Below are positions 10,315 through 21,190 of a stretch of DNA of 64,000 bases, piece by piece. The DNA is taken from positions 682,001 through 746,000 of the forward strand of contig JAPYXD010000704.1 in assembly GCA_030998225.1 (NCBI GenBank), written 5' to 3'. The position numbers and the translations under genes were made by a program. The DNA comes from Diplolepis rosae. Taxonomy: Eukaryota; Arthropoda; Insecta; Hymenoptera; Diplolepididae. The number at the start of each line of letters is the position of its first letter. Position 1 is the first letter of the stretch. Below the pieces are notes generated by a model. That model had not been told where the DNA came from and made no database searches. It worked only from the letters and a program-made list of their open reading frames with translations.

Positions 10315-13003
10315 CCCTTGTGTAGCCAACCGGGTACCCGGGTGCCCATCGTCGTACGTTTTGTTAAATAAGTTATTTCCTGAACAAAATTTTCTAAAAA
10401 CCTCCCGGATCCCCACGATATGACCGATTTTCTATTGAAGTATGCACTAAAATTTATTTTTTATTTTTTTAAGTGAGAAAATTTTGAATTTGGAAAAAAA
10501 TACACGTATAGTCTAACCGGGTACCCGAAATGAATTTCATGTCATTTATCATAAAATTGAAATATTTTGATACAAAAAAGGAATAAATAACTATGAATAA
10601 GGTTGTGATAATAAATTATATTCATTTTTAATTGTTTATTAATTAAACAGAATGAATATTATAATTATTATTATTATATTTCTCAATTTCACCACTACAA
10701 ACAAAATATCAATGTTTTAATTTTTCTACATTGATACAAAAAACGATGAAATGAATTAATTGTAATAATCACATTTTAGCGATTCGATAAAAAAAAACTG
10801 AATTTAATGTCTGCATTCTACACATTTAGTAATTTTGGCAGTATTCTCATCGCAGACTGGCTTTTCCCATTGGACGCAGCATTTCCTGGTCTTCCTTCGT
10901 TTGCGAATAGGTTGCTTGGTGCAAATGTAGCATGATCCAACAACAAATTTCCTGCCAGTGTTGTCTCGTGGTTGGTTATCAGTAGTAAACTGGACTGTTA
11001 TTGGTTTATTGAAGTAGCTTTCGATCGCCAGTTTGGTTGATTGGTGTGGCATGATTTGCTGATTTAAAACTCGCTTTTCAATCAAGGGCACAGCTAGTTC
11101 TTCTGCGAGCTGGCGCAGAAAAAGTATCCTTTGGTTAGTTTTCTTTTTCATCATTTTATTATTCTCATAATAAATAATATAAGCAGCGAGAGAGAAGATG
11201 TCAAGGATGTTGTTAAAAAAAGCTAGTTTTTTATGTGCTTCATCAGACGTTTTAGCATCATCGTGCAACGTTGCCTTGTTTTTCTTCGGTACATAAGAAC
11301 AGATTGTAACTTTATCATGAAAGCCAAAAAGTGTTGACAACGGTTGTCTTGTTTTTGATGCTTTCATTTCTTGAGGGATGTATGGTTTGTCTTTTTTCAA
11401 AGTGCCAACGATAGTGAGGTTCCAGGAAAGAAGACCTTTATCTAAAGGTAAAGTTGTAAAAAATCTATCCATACTTATGTTTCGGCCAGATCCTTTGAAA
11501 CCGATTGCAAGTTCTTTGACAACTCTTTCTCCTTGGTTGATATCTCGAGTATTACCCATTTTGCCTGTATAAATAATCCCTTTGAGCGGAAAACCATTCG
11601 CTGCATCACATATCCACCATACTTTTATACCACATTTAGCAGGCTTTGAAGGCATGTACTGGGTAAACTTCGTCCTGCCCCGGAAAGGAAAGAGTTGCTC
11701 ATCAATAGTCAAATTTTCTGTTGGTTTGTAGGTTGCAGCCAAGTTTGCATTCAGGATGTTCCATATATCAGAAATTGGTGCAGCTTTATCATTGGCTGCT
11801 CGTTCACGACGTGTAGCATGACCATCAAATCGTATAAACCGTATAATTGATTGGAATCGTTGTCGTCCTATCGTTGCACGGTACAGAGGGAATGATGCTG
11901 TTTTCCACATATCATTCACAGGATCGGTATTCGAATTATTCGCACCAGCACAAATCAAAATTGCAAGAAAAGCATTCATTTCTTGCCGCGTTACTTTCTT
12001 CCATACGCGTGGCTCGTTTTCAGGATGCTTACTGTTATATGGTACTCTTCATATACAGCTTCTGCTTTTTTGTTTGTGCAACGTACGGTAATATCAACCA
12101 TTTCCATCGACATGATTTTTTTGAATGTATCAGAAATCGATAACATTTTGTACTTCTGTGAGGCCCAGCCCTTTGCCTGAAAATATTTCTCGAAGGAGTT
12201 TGATGATTCTGTTGTATAATTTTATTCCAAACAGTTTTATCTTTAGCCAGAAAAATTATGTAAAAATTAGTTTAGTTACATCGATATATTGACTGTACTC
12301 ATACAGACACATACATACATGTACACACAATGTAAAAAAAAAATTATTACCTTGCGATGCTTCAACAGCCACATCTTGACTCTCCTCCTCAGATTTGCTC
12401 CCACTTTCGTCATCTATCTATTCTTCATTCTGGCATTTATTTTCACTATCTGCATGCTCAGCAAACTCTCCCTCATGATCACTTTCTTCTTCATTATCCG
12501 ACTCTGCGAAATATTCATTATTTCGAGAATTATGTGGCAAATGACCTGTGGGAAGCCAGTCGTCGTCTTCACTGTCAGAAGCCAAACTCTCGTTATCTTC
12601 CTCACCCAATAACTTTTTTAAATACTTGTCTTTTTCGGTTTGACTCAATCTAAACAGTAAATAAACGTATGCATTGAAATAGTATTACACTTGAACTAGT
12701 ACGACAAATATATAAGATAAGTAATATGTTTCAAATTACCTAAAAAATTCAGCTCTCGATATCTCTTCCATCTTTTTGCACACCACATAAAACGCGTAAA
12801 TTAAAACTATTGGCGTTATTTTATAATCACAAATAATAAAAACTAAACAAACAATTTAGAAAAGATGTTGAAAATTACACACAAAACACGAACACACGAA
12901 AATATCTACAAACACACGAGCTGACTGTACTGACTGTGCATATGGGTACCCGGGTACCCCGGTTAGCCAATAGTGTAAATTTATTTGGTCGGTTACACAA
13001 GGG
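10315..13003 (-). mobile_element. piggyBac-type DNA transposon
   Basis: The 2,689-bp element lies between two TTAA sites (10,311-10,314 and 13,004-13,007), the piggyBac target. Both ends begin CCCTTGTGTA. Next to the left end is GCCAACCGGGTACCCGGG; at the right end the equivalent GGCTAACCGGGGTACCCGGG lies about 25 bp further in, so the ends are asymmetric, as usual for the family. A further AACCGGGTACCC word is at about 10,518. The transposase gene fills the minus strand. Intact ends mean it could have been mobilised in trans even though its own gene is dead. Confidence 0.93.
10804..12771 (-). pseudogene. piggyBac transposase (DDE_Tnp_1_7), three exons, inactive
   Basis: Cut-and-paste transposase. 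I read exon 1 at 12,740-12,771 (MEEISRAEFF), intron 12,650-12,739 with GT/AG, exon 2 at 12,351-12,649 (acidic, Glu/Asp/Ser-rich N-terminus), intron 12,241-12,350, and exon 3 from 12,240, opening QDKTVWNKI across the join. Exon 2 has an in-frame TAG at 12,418-12,420. Exon 3 has single-base frameshifts at about 12,147 and 12,042. From 11,979 to 10,804 it is open: first catalytic Asp in TIDEQLFPFRGR, second in ISMDRFFTTLP. The segment that should hold the third Asp, before LAFFNNILDIFSLAAY, is missing at about 11,225. The C-terminus ends in a Cys-rich zinc domain (CYICTK to CVECRH). Confidence 0.9.
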
Positions 13004-13106
13004 TTAATATATAATATGAATTCAGAGCAATAAACAATATGTATCATCTATAATTGACCAATTTCAACAAATATTATCCTTATTTAAAAATTTGAAAATT
13101 TTTTTG

Positions 13107-13420
13107 TGGAAAAAAAGACGCTTTCGACTGTGCTGGGATACGATCCTAGGTCTTAAGATTGCCGGTCGACTACTCTAACAACTGAGCTACACAAGCGTCC
13201 GACATCTCTTTCTCCACAGGAAGATCTCCTTATATCGCCTAGTGGCTCAGCCTTGCGGCTATAAATTATTTCAAATTCATTAGTTGAGTTTGAAATATCT
13301 GCCACTGCCTACATTATCGGAGGATCACTAGTCGCGTATCAGATAGGATATGTTGTCGACAGGTGTCCTCGTAGACAATTTCAAACTCTAATATCGCTAA
13401 TAAATAGTGCATAATTTCTC
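13107..13420 (-). repeat. tRNA-like repeat family, copy 1
   Basis: On the minus strand the order is a body of about 190 bp, a tRNA-like unit, an oligo-T run and a CCACA...TTTTCAAATTT tail. The same order occurs on the plus strand at 31,205-31,600. The body includes GTCTACGAGGACAC, GTCGACAACATATCC and GATACGCGACTAGTGA. It resembles a tRNA-derived SINE but has the tRNA-like part at its downstream end. Confidence 0.75.
13110..13199 (-). ncRNA. tRNA-like unit with Pol III-type boxes
   Basis: It reads GACGCTTGTGTAGCTCAGTT at its start and CAGTCGAAAGCGTC before seven T residues. TAGCTCAGTTGTTAGAG fits a Pol III A box. The B-box region GGATCGTATCC departs from GGTTCGANTCC. The first seven bases (GACGCTT) pair perfectly with the last seven (AAGCGTC). 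The anticodon arm does not fold, so this is not a functional tRNA gene. The B box is more decayed than in copy 2. Confidence 0.6.
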
Positions 13421-13616
13421 AAGTGAGAACGGGTTGCAAACATTTTTGAAAGAAATCAAAATTTGACCTCCGTTTTCGAAAATCAAAAATAAATTTGACT
13501 TTCTCTAATTTGGACCCATTTTATTTTTTTTTAAATCATTTAGTTAAAAAGCTGAGATTTTTTCCTGTAAAATAGCAAAATTGCAGGATGGCGTTTTTTT
13601 TAGCTATTGGAGGTCA

Positions 13617-13745
13617 TTTCGCGGGAAGATTATCTTTTGGGAAGATTTCATACTTTTCAAAAGATAAAAACTTTTTCATTAAAATTTTTCTATCCTGAGT
13701 AGAAATGAAAGCGTGGTATTCCAGTGTACCTGGAATCATTACTGC
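13617..13745 (-). pseudogene. C-terminal fragment of the FTDGA-family transposon protein
   Basis: The frame VMIPGTLEYHAFISTQDRKI and what follows correspond to the C-terminal end of the protein at 16,202-16,932, whose equivalent reads TVPATKKYHSFVSS. I recognise this from a repetitive protein common in arthropod genomes. Upstream, an overlapping frame (13,690-14,010) is acidic with a run of Asp residues and cannot be assigned. The catalytic region is absent here. Confidence 0.45.
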
Positions 13746-13759
13746 TTGTTGAATTTTGT

Positions 13760-15060
13760 TTTGAATTGTTAAATTTTTTGATAATTTGATCAAGTACTTC
13801 AACACCCGCTTTATGATACTCGTCATCACACTGCATCTTTGTGTTATTGCCATTTAAAAGTATTGAAAAATCTGTATCACATTCATTATTATCTGCATCA
13901 TCATCGTCAACAACAGTGTCAATATCTGTTTGAACTTGATTAGGAATCCTTGCAGTATTGTCGCAATTCAAGAATGAGCTTCCTTTTAATTTTGTAAGTT
14001 TGTAAGTCAAAAATGGTCCCGAAGTAATTTGTTTTTTTAATGTTTAGTCTATGTAGAACAGTTTTTTATGCTCTTTAAAATAAATGCTAGATGATGAAAA
14101 TCGATTCACTATTTTTTTTATTATCACTTACGCAATTTTAAAAAACATGGTTTCGAGAAATGGCTGTTTCAAGTTTGTGGTCAAGAGAAAAAGAACTTAC
14201 TAAAGGCACTTTCGGGATGCATCTCTTCCACAATTTTGAGAATTAGCTTTTGAAACTTTGACATGATATTCTTATACGATATATCTATCGATTAAAACAA
14301 TAAAAAAATCGATGTTTTGAAGTGTCTAAAGGTACTTTCTCCCTTCATTGTCAGAAACATGGCGAAGGGTTGTTCCCTTATGTTTCTTTTTTTGGACGGA
14401 TTAATCTATTTATCCTTCCAAATTTCGCGATCTTTTTTGGAAGACAGCATTAGAAAAGTACTTCTTCGCAATTTAAGAAGGAAGCTTACATAGAAGGTAA
14501 TATACGAAGTAAAAGGAAAAGAAAAACAGAAGAGGAAACAGGAGAAAAAATGGAATATCGCGACTGCAGATATAATTGATTTTTGAAATTAGAATAATTC
14601 AACAGAATCAACAAAATTATATTATAAAATTGGATTATTTATAAAGACAAGCCTGATTCAAGAAACTCTTCTCAGATAAAATCTAGAAATGACGTACCCA
14701 ACTCGTATGTCGGGATATTATGCTGAGTCAAAGTATTTTCTGTTATGGTAAACCAAAATAGTGGAACTCTAGTGGTAGAAGTGACGAGGCAACGAAACAA
14801 ATGAAGACAAATGAAGAAACAAACCGTGTCACGTGGTGAAATATCATATATTTAAATTTTGAGGTTAGGTTTCTAAACACCCCACATCTATTTCAGAGAG
14901 AGCAGTTACACTAACCGGGTATGATATTATGCAATGTAAAAAAATAGCTTGAGAGTGTTTTACGGGTTCCCCGGCGTGTAGACGGTAGCGAACGGTCACG
15001 CGGCCTCAGCTTCAGCGGAGCATCCGGTTATTCATCGCACAATTGCTCGAAAACAAAAAA
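13760..15060. other. Interior of the inverted-repeat element, no gene recognised
   Basis: AT-rich sequence without a coherent reading frame apart from the acidic open stretch up to 14,010 on the minus strand. The segment at about 14,945-15,035 is less AT-rich but not identifiable. Confidence 0.4.
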
Positions 15061-15220
15061 ACATGCCATCCTGCAATTTTGCTATTTTACATGAAGAAAT
15101 CTCAGCTTTTTAACTAGATGATTTTCGAAAATGAAGGTCAAATTTGGATTTTTTTCAAAATTGATTACAACTAACTGAAATATCACGAAAAAGGCTGAAG
15201 AAAAGATATGCAGTAAAATT

Positions 15221-15420
15221 ATGCTATATGCATGGCATCACGCATTCCTCTGGGCGAGACGCTGCCCTCCCGCAAAACGCCCTCTCGGGTGTTGGCTGTG
15301 TTACATTCAGTGTCGCTGTAAGTATGTAGTGTCAAGTTGCTGTCTGTGTGTCCCCTCCTCTTTTCTCATCCGGGCTTGGGACCGGCAATCGTGGAGTTGG
15401 TTATAACTATTAAAGTTACT
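15221..15420 (-). repeat. R1-like LINE 5'-region fragment
   Basis: It shares GGCGAGAC, CCCGCAAAACGC, CTCTCGG and TTCAGTGTCGCTGTAA, in the same order and orientation, with 26,043-26,135, the putative 5' end of the LINE nested at 21.7-26.1 kb. On the minus strand it contains GCCGGTCCCAAGCCCGGAT, a string I associate with LINE untranslated regions. A detached 5' region is unusual, since truncated LINEs normally keep the 3' end. Confidence 0.5.
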
Positions 15421-15690
15421 ATTATTAATTGATGTAATTGTATAAACATCTATACTATGCCTTAAGAAAATATAAGTGACGCTCACATTATCAAGAAGAT
15501 ACACCCATACTGCTCTCACTGACTCGGAAAATCGGTGCGACACACCAACTACGCACTCGAATGCTAATTCAATTCACTACACTCAGAACAAAGATCTCTA
15601 TGCAGATTCTCACGCTAATTGAAACTTCCAGACTTCAATTCTGATGCTTAGCTCAGATGGATTGAAATACCTAAAAACACCATATGCCTA

Positions 15691-15760
15691 TATAAACAGA
15701 TGCGTGGGAACGCCAGTCAGTCAGAAAATTTATTTCGTCGCCGCCGTCTAAAATAAACTC
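15691..15760 (+). promoter_or_regulatory. Possible retroelement-type core promoter
   Basis: TATAAA at 15,691 is followed about 25 bp later by TCAGTCAG (initiator-like) at about 15,716 and by AATAAA at about 15,750. The spacing resembles the R region of an LTR retrotransposon. No paired LTR, primer-binding site or gag frame was found, so the call is weak. Confidence 0.25.
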
Positions 15761-16127
15761 TACGCAGTTTGGGTGATGACAAAACCAGCTGAAGAGATTA
15801 ATCACTGGATTCGCAGCCCACCAAAGTGTAATCATATTCAACAATAAACAGAGAAATATAGATAAGGTAATTGGCTCTAGACTTTTGCTAGGAAAATCTA
15901 ATCAAATATTAAAACTTAGGACGTCACAACACGATCAATTTCTCACTATAAAAACCTACGAAAGACACTTCTCGATAAATTGCACAAAACGACAAAATTC
16001 GACAAAGTTCCTGAGCCAAAAACGAGTCCTTACCTTGCCAAAGGATTTTAATGTGCTGAATCCGAATCCGGGCTCGGAATCTACTCTAAACGTTGGGTTA
16101 CTGAGATATTCTAACCTAAGAGTGCGA

Positions 16128-16263
16128 AAAACAGTGTATGTGCACTTCTCTTTCTTCTTTGCCTCGCAGTTTTTTTTCGGGAAAACATCGCATTCTAATG
16201 ATCACGAATATTTTCTCAAAATGAGAGTTAATTTAGCAGAGGAAACGAAAGAGTGATATTTTT
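16128..16263 (+). repeat. Inverted partial duplication of 16,853-16,925
   Basis: GTGTATGTGCACTTCTCTTT and GCAGAGGAAACGAAAGAGTG on the plus strand match the reverse complement of 16,853-16,925, with an extra segment of about 55 bp in the middle of this copy. The two arms bracket the FTDGA-family fragment. Confidence 0.7.
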
Positions 16264-16932
16264 TTGTAGCAGGCACTGTGTTTGTTGATGCAAATCTATT
16301 CTTAAGTTCTTGAGCTGTGATGGCGTGATTTTCTTTGGGACTAAAGAATACTAAACTTTCAACTAAATTTTTCTTTGCCCATTGATACAAGCATCAGCAG
16401 TCAAAATCGGATCTTTAGATGACGCTTGTAGGCTAGCCCGCGCTACGATTCTTTTTAAATTTCCCCCAATACCATCAGAAGGGCCTTTTCCGTGCGCTGT
16501 TACATGGAAATGCCACTCGGCTGGAATACCAAAATCCATTTCATCGTTGAGCAAATTGATGAAGTTATATTTATTTTTAAAGTGCTGGGTGGCTCCATCT
16601 GTAAAATAAATCATTTTTCTGGGTTGGAAATTCTCTTTCAAATAGTGTGTAATAATTTTTTGAAATTCGTACACAGCAATTGTGTCATGAGTCAAACAGT
16701 CTGATAACATAGCAAGACTGCGGTGCTTTAGAATGTTGTCCTCTTTATAATAAATTACCACTGTAAAAATGGTAGCTTGATCATTGTTCCAATTAAATGA
16801 CTGAGCTGCATTATGGACTACAAAGGCAAAGTTTTCAGCGAAAAACCCAAAAATATCACTCTTTCGTTCCCTCTGCTGAATTAACTGTGAGGCAATGAAG
16901 AAAGGGAAGTACACATACACTGTAATAAGCAA
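16202..16932 (-). pseudogene. FTDGA-family transposase-like protein, C-terminal part
   Basis: An open frame of 189 codons (16,363-16,932) contains NNDQATIFTVVIYY, MIYFTDGATQHFKNK and EWHFHVTAHGKGPSDGIGG. A -1/+1 shift near 16,385 leads into QWAKKNLVESLVFF and TVPATKKYHSF (16,202-16,390). I recognise this as the C-terminal domain of a repetitive, transposon-borne protein widespread in arthropods; its acidic and histidine residues suggest a nuclease-like core, but the class is not settled. An inverted partial copy of its upstream end lies at 16,128-16,263, so the locus is rearranged. It is broken by at least one frameshift and lacks the zinc-finger N-terminus. Confidence 0.6.
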
Positions 16933-17732
16933 ATTATTTGACTCAATTTTCGATGTGAGAGGCGAGGGGACTCACATTACAAAATCACCCCGAATTACAA
17001 ATTAATTTTTATTTTTAATTTCGTACCAGCCAAAAATAACAGTTTTACGAACAAATTATACAAAGTACAATTAAATAAGTTCCCAATGGACGGTACGTCG
17101 TGATCGTGGCGCTTAGCTGCACTGCGACGCAGAAACCGCGCGCAAGAAGTGTTATATATCTCCACCAATTTCTTTCGCACCACCTTCGATCGTGGCTCAT
17201 TTTAAAGGGAAAAAGTCATGATTTTTTTTAAACATAATTTTAGAAAAAAAATTAACGGCCGCACTTGAGAAAAACTCAAAAATATGTTTAAAATTAAAAA
17301 ATGGAGCTCAAATAATTCTTTTTATCTAAAACCATTGCTCTTAGCGTAAAGCTGGTGAAAAAACGTTTCCAAGACCTCCATAAAAAAGTTAATTTGGATA
17401 AATTTTGTAGAAGTTATGGTCTCGAGCCCCTGTATAGTGACAACCCGTCGTACTAGAGACGTTCTCTTATGGGAATTAAAAGAGGTTCACTAGGACAATA
17501 ATTTCGCGGACTTTCAAGGAAATCGGAGACAAAAAGTTTTTAGGCGGGTACACTTGACGAATTTTGTCCCATATTAAGCTTGCAGGTATAATCTCGATTT
17601 CCGATAGATCGTATTTTTTAGTATATGATATCAGAGTTCTTACTTTTCAGTACTGTTTATTGTTCATATTAGATTAAGTCTAAGCGTAATAGTTACATTA
17701 CCTGTGAATAGTAAATTTTTATAATTTTTACT
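16933..17732. other. Unassigned sequence
   Basis: No recognisable gene or terminus. The stretch separates the two oppositely oriented fragments of the same protein family. Confidence 0.5.
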
Positions 17733-18154
17733 TTGCTATTTATTTGGAGAAGAAAAATGAGTTCACGAAATCGATGCTGTAATAAACGCAGCACATTTTG
17801 TAATGTCTGCGGAAAGTACGAAACGGAGTCTTTCCGGTGGTCAATAAATGATTCTATTAAAACTGTATGTTTGAAATGTTATGGAACGTCGATGAAAAAT
17901 TTGGAAAAACCATGGGTACCTACGTCAATTTGCAATACTTGTAGAGTAAATTTGATAAAATGTTGTACACATGTACACATGTTGTACTCGAACCAACTAT
18001 TTGGCGTGAACCTCAAGATCATGATGCAGAATGCTACTTCTGCCTATGTAAAGCGCGTGGTTGCAGTAAACAATATTTAGACAAAATCAGATATCCTGAC
18101 GTGAAAAGTGTGACACCAGCCAAAATTGGTATTTACATAACGGAAAAACAATGA
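17733..18154 (+). pseudogene. FTDGA-family protein, N-terminal zinc-finger part
   Basis: The first frame reads NRCCNKRSTFCNVCGKY and later VPTSICNTCRVNL. After a frameshift at about 17,965 the second reads TIWREPQDHDAECYFCLCKA, then RYPDVKSV. Cys pairs with the WREPxDHxxxCYFC signature are what I recall from the N-terminus of the same arthropod repetitive protein whose C-terminus lies at 16,202-16,932 on the opposite strand. The likely role is DNA or RNA binding. The reading frame ends at 18,154 without the rest of the protein. Confidence 0.55.
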
Positions 18155-19124
18155 ATTTCCTTTCAAGTTTACGTCTTTTCTGAAGGAAAGTCCTAGAGAG
18201 GAAACAGTATATCTGATCATTTATTGCTGATGTCTGGTCTCAGGATGTGCTCCCATGGAAAATAACAAATTCTTACATGCCTATTCATCTGTTTAGAGTT
18301 ACGAGCTAGACTAAAGAATCTAAAATTTAAATCTAAATGGTACAGTAGAATTTATTTTGTATGCTAATGCTAAAACTAATGAATATAAATATCAATCTTT
18401 ATAATGACCATACTTTTGAAAAAATATCCATAAGTTTTTTTTTATAGCCGATTCAAATTCCAAATGTTAGATGGCCCGCCCTGTAATTTAAATTAAATCG
18501 CGTTTCAATTAACCCCGCCCATTTTCTGAAGCGATTTTGCATGCTCTAGTGTAAGAAACGAGTGGCTAAATTATTTCAGCGCTCGTCGCATCATGATTTT
18601 TCAATCTTGCGTCATGTGTTCCGGGTTCTGGTTCCAATATCTCATTTGGAAAACCAGTGCAAACCAGTATATACAGTACAATCGAGTAATAAGACAATTC
18701 ATTATCTAATGCTACAATTCAAACAAATGTAAGAATATTGTAAATGTGAATTCAATTTTCTTAGAGTTCATTCGACTACTAGAAATAAATTTCCATCACG
18801 AGCTTTGCGTCGGATATTATTGGTTGAAATTTATATCACTGTGAATAAAAATATTTCTTGACAAAAACATTTTTGTGTTTTATGTATTGTTATGCGTAAT
18901 AACGTACAAGCGAGTTTTTAAAAATATTACTGAGTCATTCGCTTAGAAGCTCAGTAGTTACTTCTTTACTGATCGGAAAAGAACTGAGGAGCGGGCCCTG
19001 CGCCCTACATTATACAGGCCTTGAGTGCTAATAGGAGGGGTATCTTACCGTTGGGCATAACATTCCCCTGTTTAGAACAAATTTAGTCCCTAACTTTTGA
19101 TACTCTTATTTTTGGGTGGTTCAG
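18155..19124. other. Unassigned AT-rich sequence
   Basis: No gene, terminus or repeat recognised on either strand. Confidence 0.5.
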
Positions 19125-19565
19125 TTAGTAAAGGTTCGCGTTGTAAGTGATCACATGCGTGGGTGTATCTATTTTAGTTTTATTGCAAAATAAGCATATT
19201 CTTGTCGGGATGCAATTTTTTATCAATTCTAATAATTTTCGCAAGCTAAATCTAGGTCTAATTTTTTCAAAGGGATAACGACGCAGCCGTTTATATTGAT
19301 ATAAACATTTCTCTGTGGAAAAGAAGGGTGATTTTTTACATTTATTATTGACGTATCGCTTGAATAGGGTTGCTTCACAGGTTTCGCTGTCTAATAATTT
19401 TATACTAGGTTGGCTTCTAGAACAAATTTTATACTCGGAAATCTCTTTACAATTACTTACTGTTTCTTTGTCTGTTGGTTCATAGGAGTCTCTATATTTT
19501 ATAACATAGTCATGGTCTGGTATTATAGAAAAGTAAACGTTCTGTACAGAATGGGGTTTTGACAA
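19125..19565 (-). pseudogene. Possible retroelement envelope-like fragment
   Basis: A 146-codon frame is rich in spaced Cys residues, with EYKICSRSQPS, then SETCEATLF and NKCKKSPFF. This pattern is reminiscent of the C-rich mid-region of envelope-like proteins of insect LTR retroelements. There is no signal peptide, fusion segment or transmembrane helix in the piece, and no neighbouring gag or pol. The resemblance is from memory of the family and is weak. It could equally be an unrelated decayed frame. Confidence 0.3.
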
Positions 19566-20029
19566 GATCTCCTGCTTTATATATTGGATTTTTTCGATTA
19601 AACAAACATTTGTTTAGGCGTATAGTAAAGGAATAATTTGTTTGGATCAAAACAATATTTTTTCAGAGCACAAATCTCATAGAAATTTATTTAACTGCGG
19701 TTAATAAAAGAACTGGAGCCTGAAAACTTTTTAAATAATTAATTCCTGTTTTGAACCAATGTGTGGTGGCTGGCACTGGCAGGCAGCTGCCATTTACCGA
19801 AAAACAAGTTTAAGGTAGTTATTGCCCAACCATACAAGTAAAGCAGAGATCTGCGTATCCTATTTTATTGCAAACATGTAAATCTGATTTAAAAAATCGT
19901 AATACTGAAAACGATTGTAGTGCGGGTAAACACAAATCTAGTCCCCAGCTCTTTTAAAAGTGAGTGTTCCATTCCATGAACGTTCCAAAATAATTCAAAT
20001 GCATATCTAACCTATTTGCCTATTGAAAA
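19566..20029. other. Unassigned sequence
   Basis: No gene or repeat recognised. Confidence 0.5.
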
Positions 20030-20466
20030 ATTCTATGTAGGATTCCACATAGGATCTCATATAGGATCTTACATAGGATCCTTCATAGGATCCTACATAG
20101 GATCCTGTGTAAGGTCCTATGCAAGATCCTATGTAGGTAAGATCTTATGTAAGATCCTTTGTAGGAATTTGGCATTGAAACTTACATAAGATCTTATATA
20201 GGATCCTATATAAGATCCTATATATTTTAAAGTAATAATTTTCAACTTTACATTCTAATTCAAAGTTTTCTGAATAATCTGATCCATATTATTTTCCTTT
20301 TATAATAAAAAATATCCTTAAAATGTATTTAGTAACTCATTAATGAAATTCTGCTGCTAGCATCCTGATAGATCAGATTATTCAGAAAATTTTGAATTAG
20401 AATTTAAAGTTGAAAATTATTGCTTTAAAATACATAGTATCTTATATAGGATCCCGAGTCGAAATC
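20030..20466. mobile_element. GATC-rich foldback element, copy 1
   Basis: The outer parts are tandem, palindromic words such as ATAGGATCCTATGTA and AAGATCTTATGTAAG (20,030-20,225), repeated more briefly at the right end (20,435-20,458). The inner arms pair: AGTAATAATTTTCAACTTTA near 20,230 with the reverse complement near 20,415, and GAATAATCTGATCC with GATCAGATTATTC. The central loop is about 100 bp. The right end reads GGATCCCGAGTC, the inverse of the left end of copy 2 at about 29,470. There is no coding capacity. Confidence 0.8.
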
Positions 20467-21190
20467 TTAAGACTAGTCTCAGTCTCTACTGTCGAGATTG
20501 AGGCAAATGTGTGACGACGGTTACGAGAATGTGAGAAGAGAGTCTACAAATGTTCAGCATTCATAGTCTACTCTCTTCTAGTCATCGAAAACTGCACATA
20601 TTACCGTTTTCCCATTTTTCGAGGGTGAGGCGATGGCCAACTCTATAGGAATACGTTGTCATGGTTCTCTTAAATAACAAAAAAATTCTTACCACGAACC
20701 TGCCATTGGTCATCCGATACATACATACATACATAAACCGAATACAAATACATTCACACCATTCAGTCGTAGCCAATCATATTTTTAATCACAAATACAC
20801 TTAAACATATAACCTTACATATATAAACCTAATAACTACACTTAGATATAGTACGATACGCTTTCGTCGGATCACGCTCACGCTCGCTTACAATGATGAG
20901 ACATAAAATTCGAAACTTTCTTATATAGTGACTGCAAGAGTTATTCAGAACTTGGGAGAGAAAGTGTCGTAACTAGAGTTTTTTAGCCTTACTCAAGTAA
21001 AAATAAATCAACTTTTTTCACAAATTTTCCATATAATAATGATTTATTTTTAAATTAATGTAATTAATTAATTAATTTTTATAATTATGATTGTTGATAT
21101 ATATAGTATAATTATTAATTGATATTTAGCATACAGTTTTATCATAACTACGTATAAAGTTTAATGAAACTAAAGTTTAAAATATACATT
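20467..21190. other. Unassigned sequence with a short (ACAT)n tract
   Basis: A few CATA repeats lie at about 20,722-20,736. Otherwise no gene or element end is seen. Confidence 0.5.

Larger units (their letters stand above)
13480..15170. mobile_element. Inverted-repeat element, class unknown
   Basis: The arms at about 13,548-13,596 and 15,063-15,118 are inverted copies, with GCCATCCTGCAATTTTGC on the plus strand at 15,064 matching its reverse complement at 13,577. Weaker similarity extends outward (AATTTGACCTCC and AGGTCAAATTTGG). The 1.5-kb interior contains a C-terminal fragment of the zinc-finger/transposase-like family at 13,617-13,745. The outermost ends and target duplication are not clear. 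Confidence 0.55.

Noticed and set aside
11378..12653. Plus-strand frames opposite the piggyBac gene
   Set aside because: They lie antisense to transposase exons whose motifs and splice sites are clear; the plus-strand readings have no domain.
15885..16256. A 123-codon plus-strand frame
   Set aside because: Its 3' half is the inverted duplicate of the FTDGA-family fragment and the rest has no recognisable similarity.
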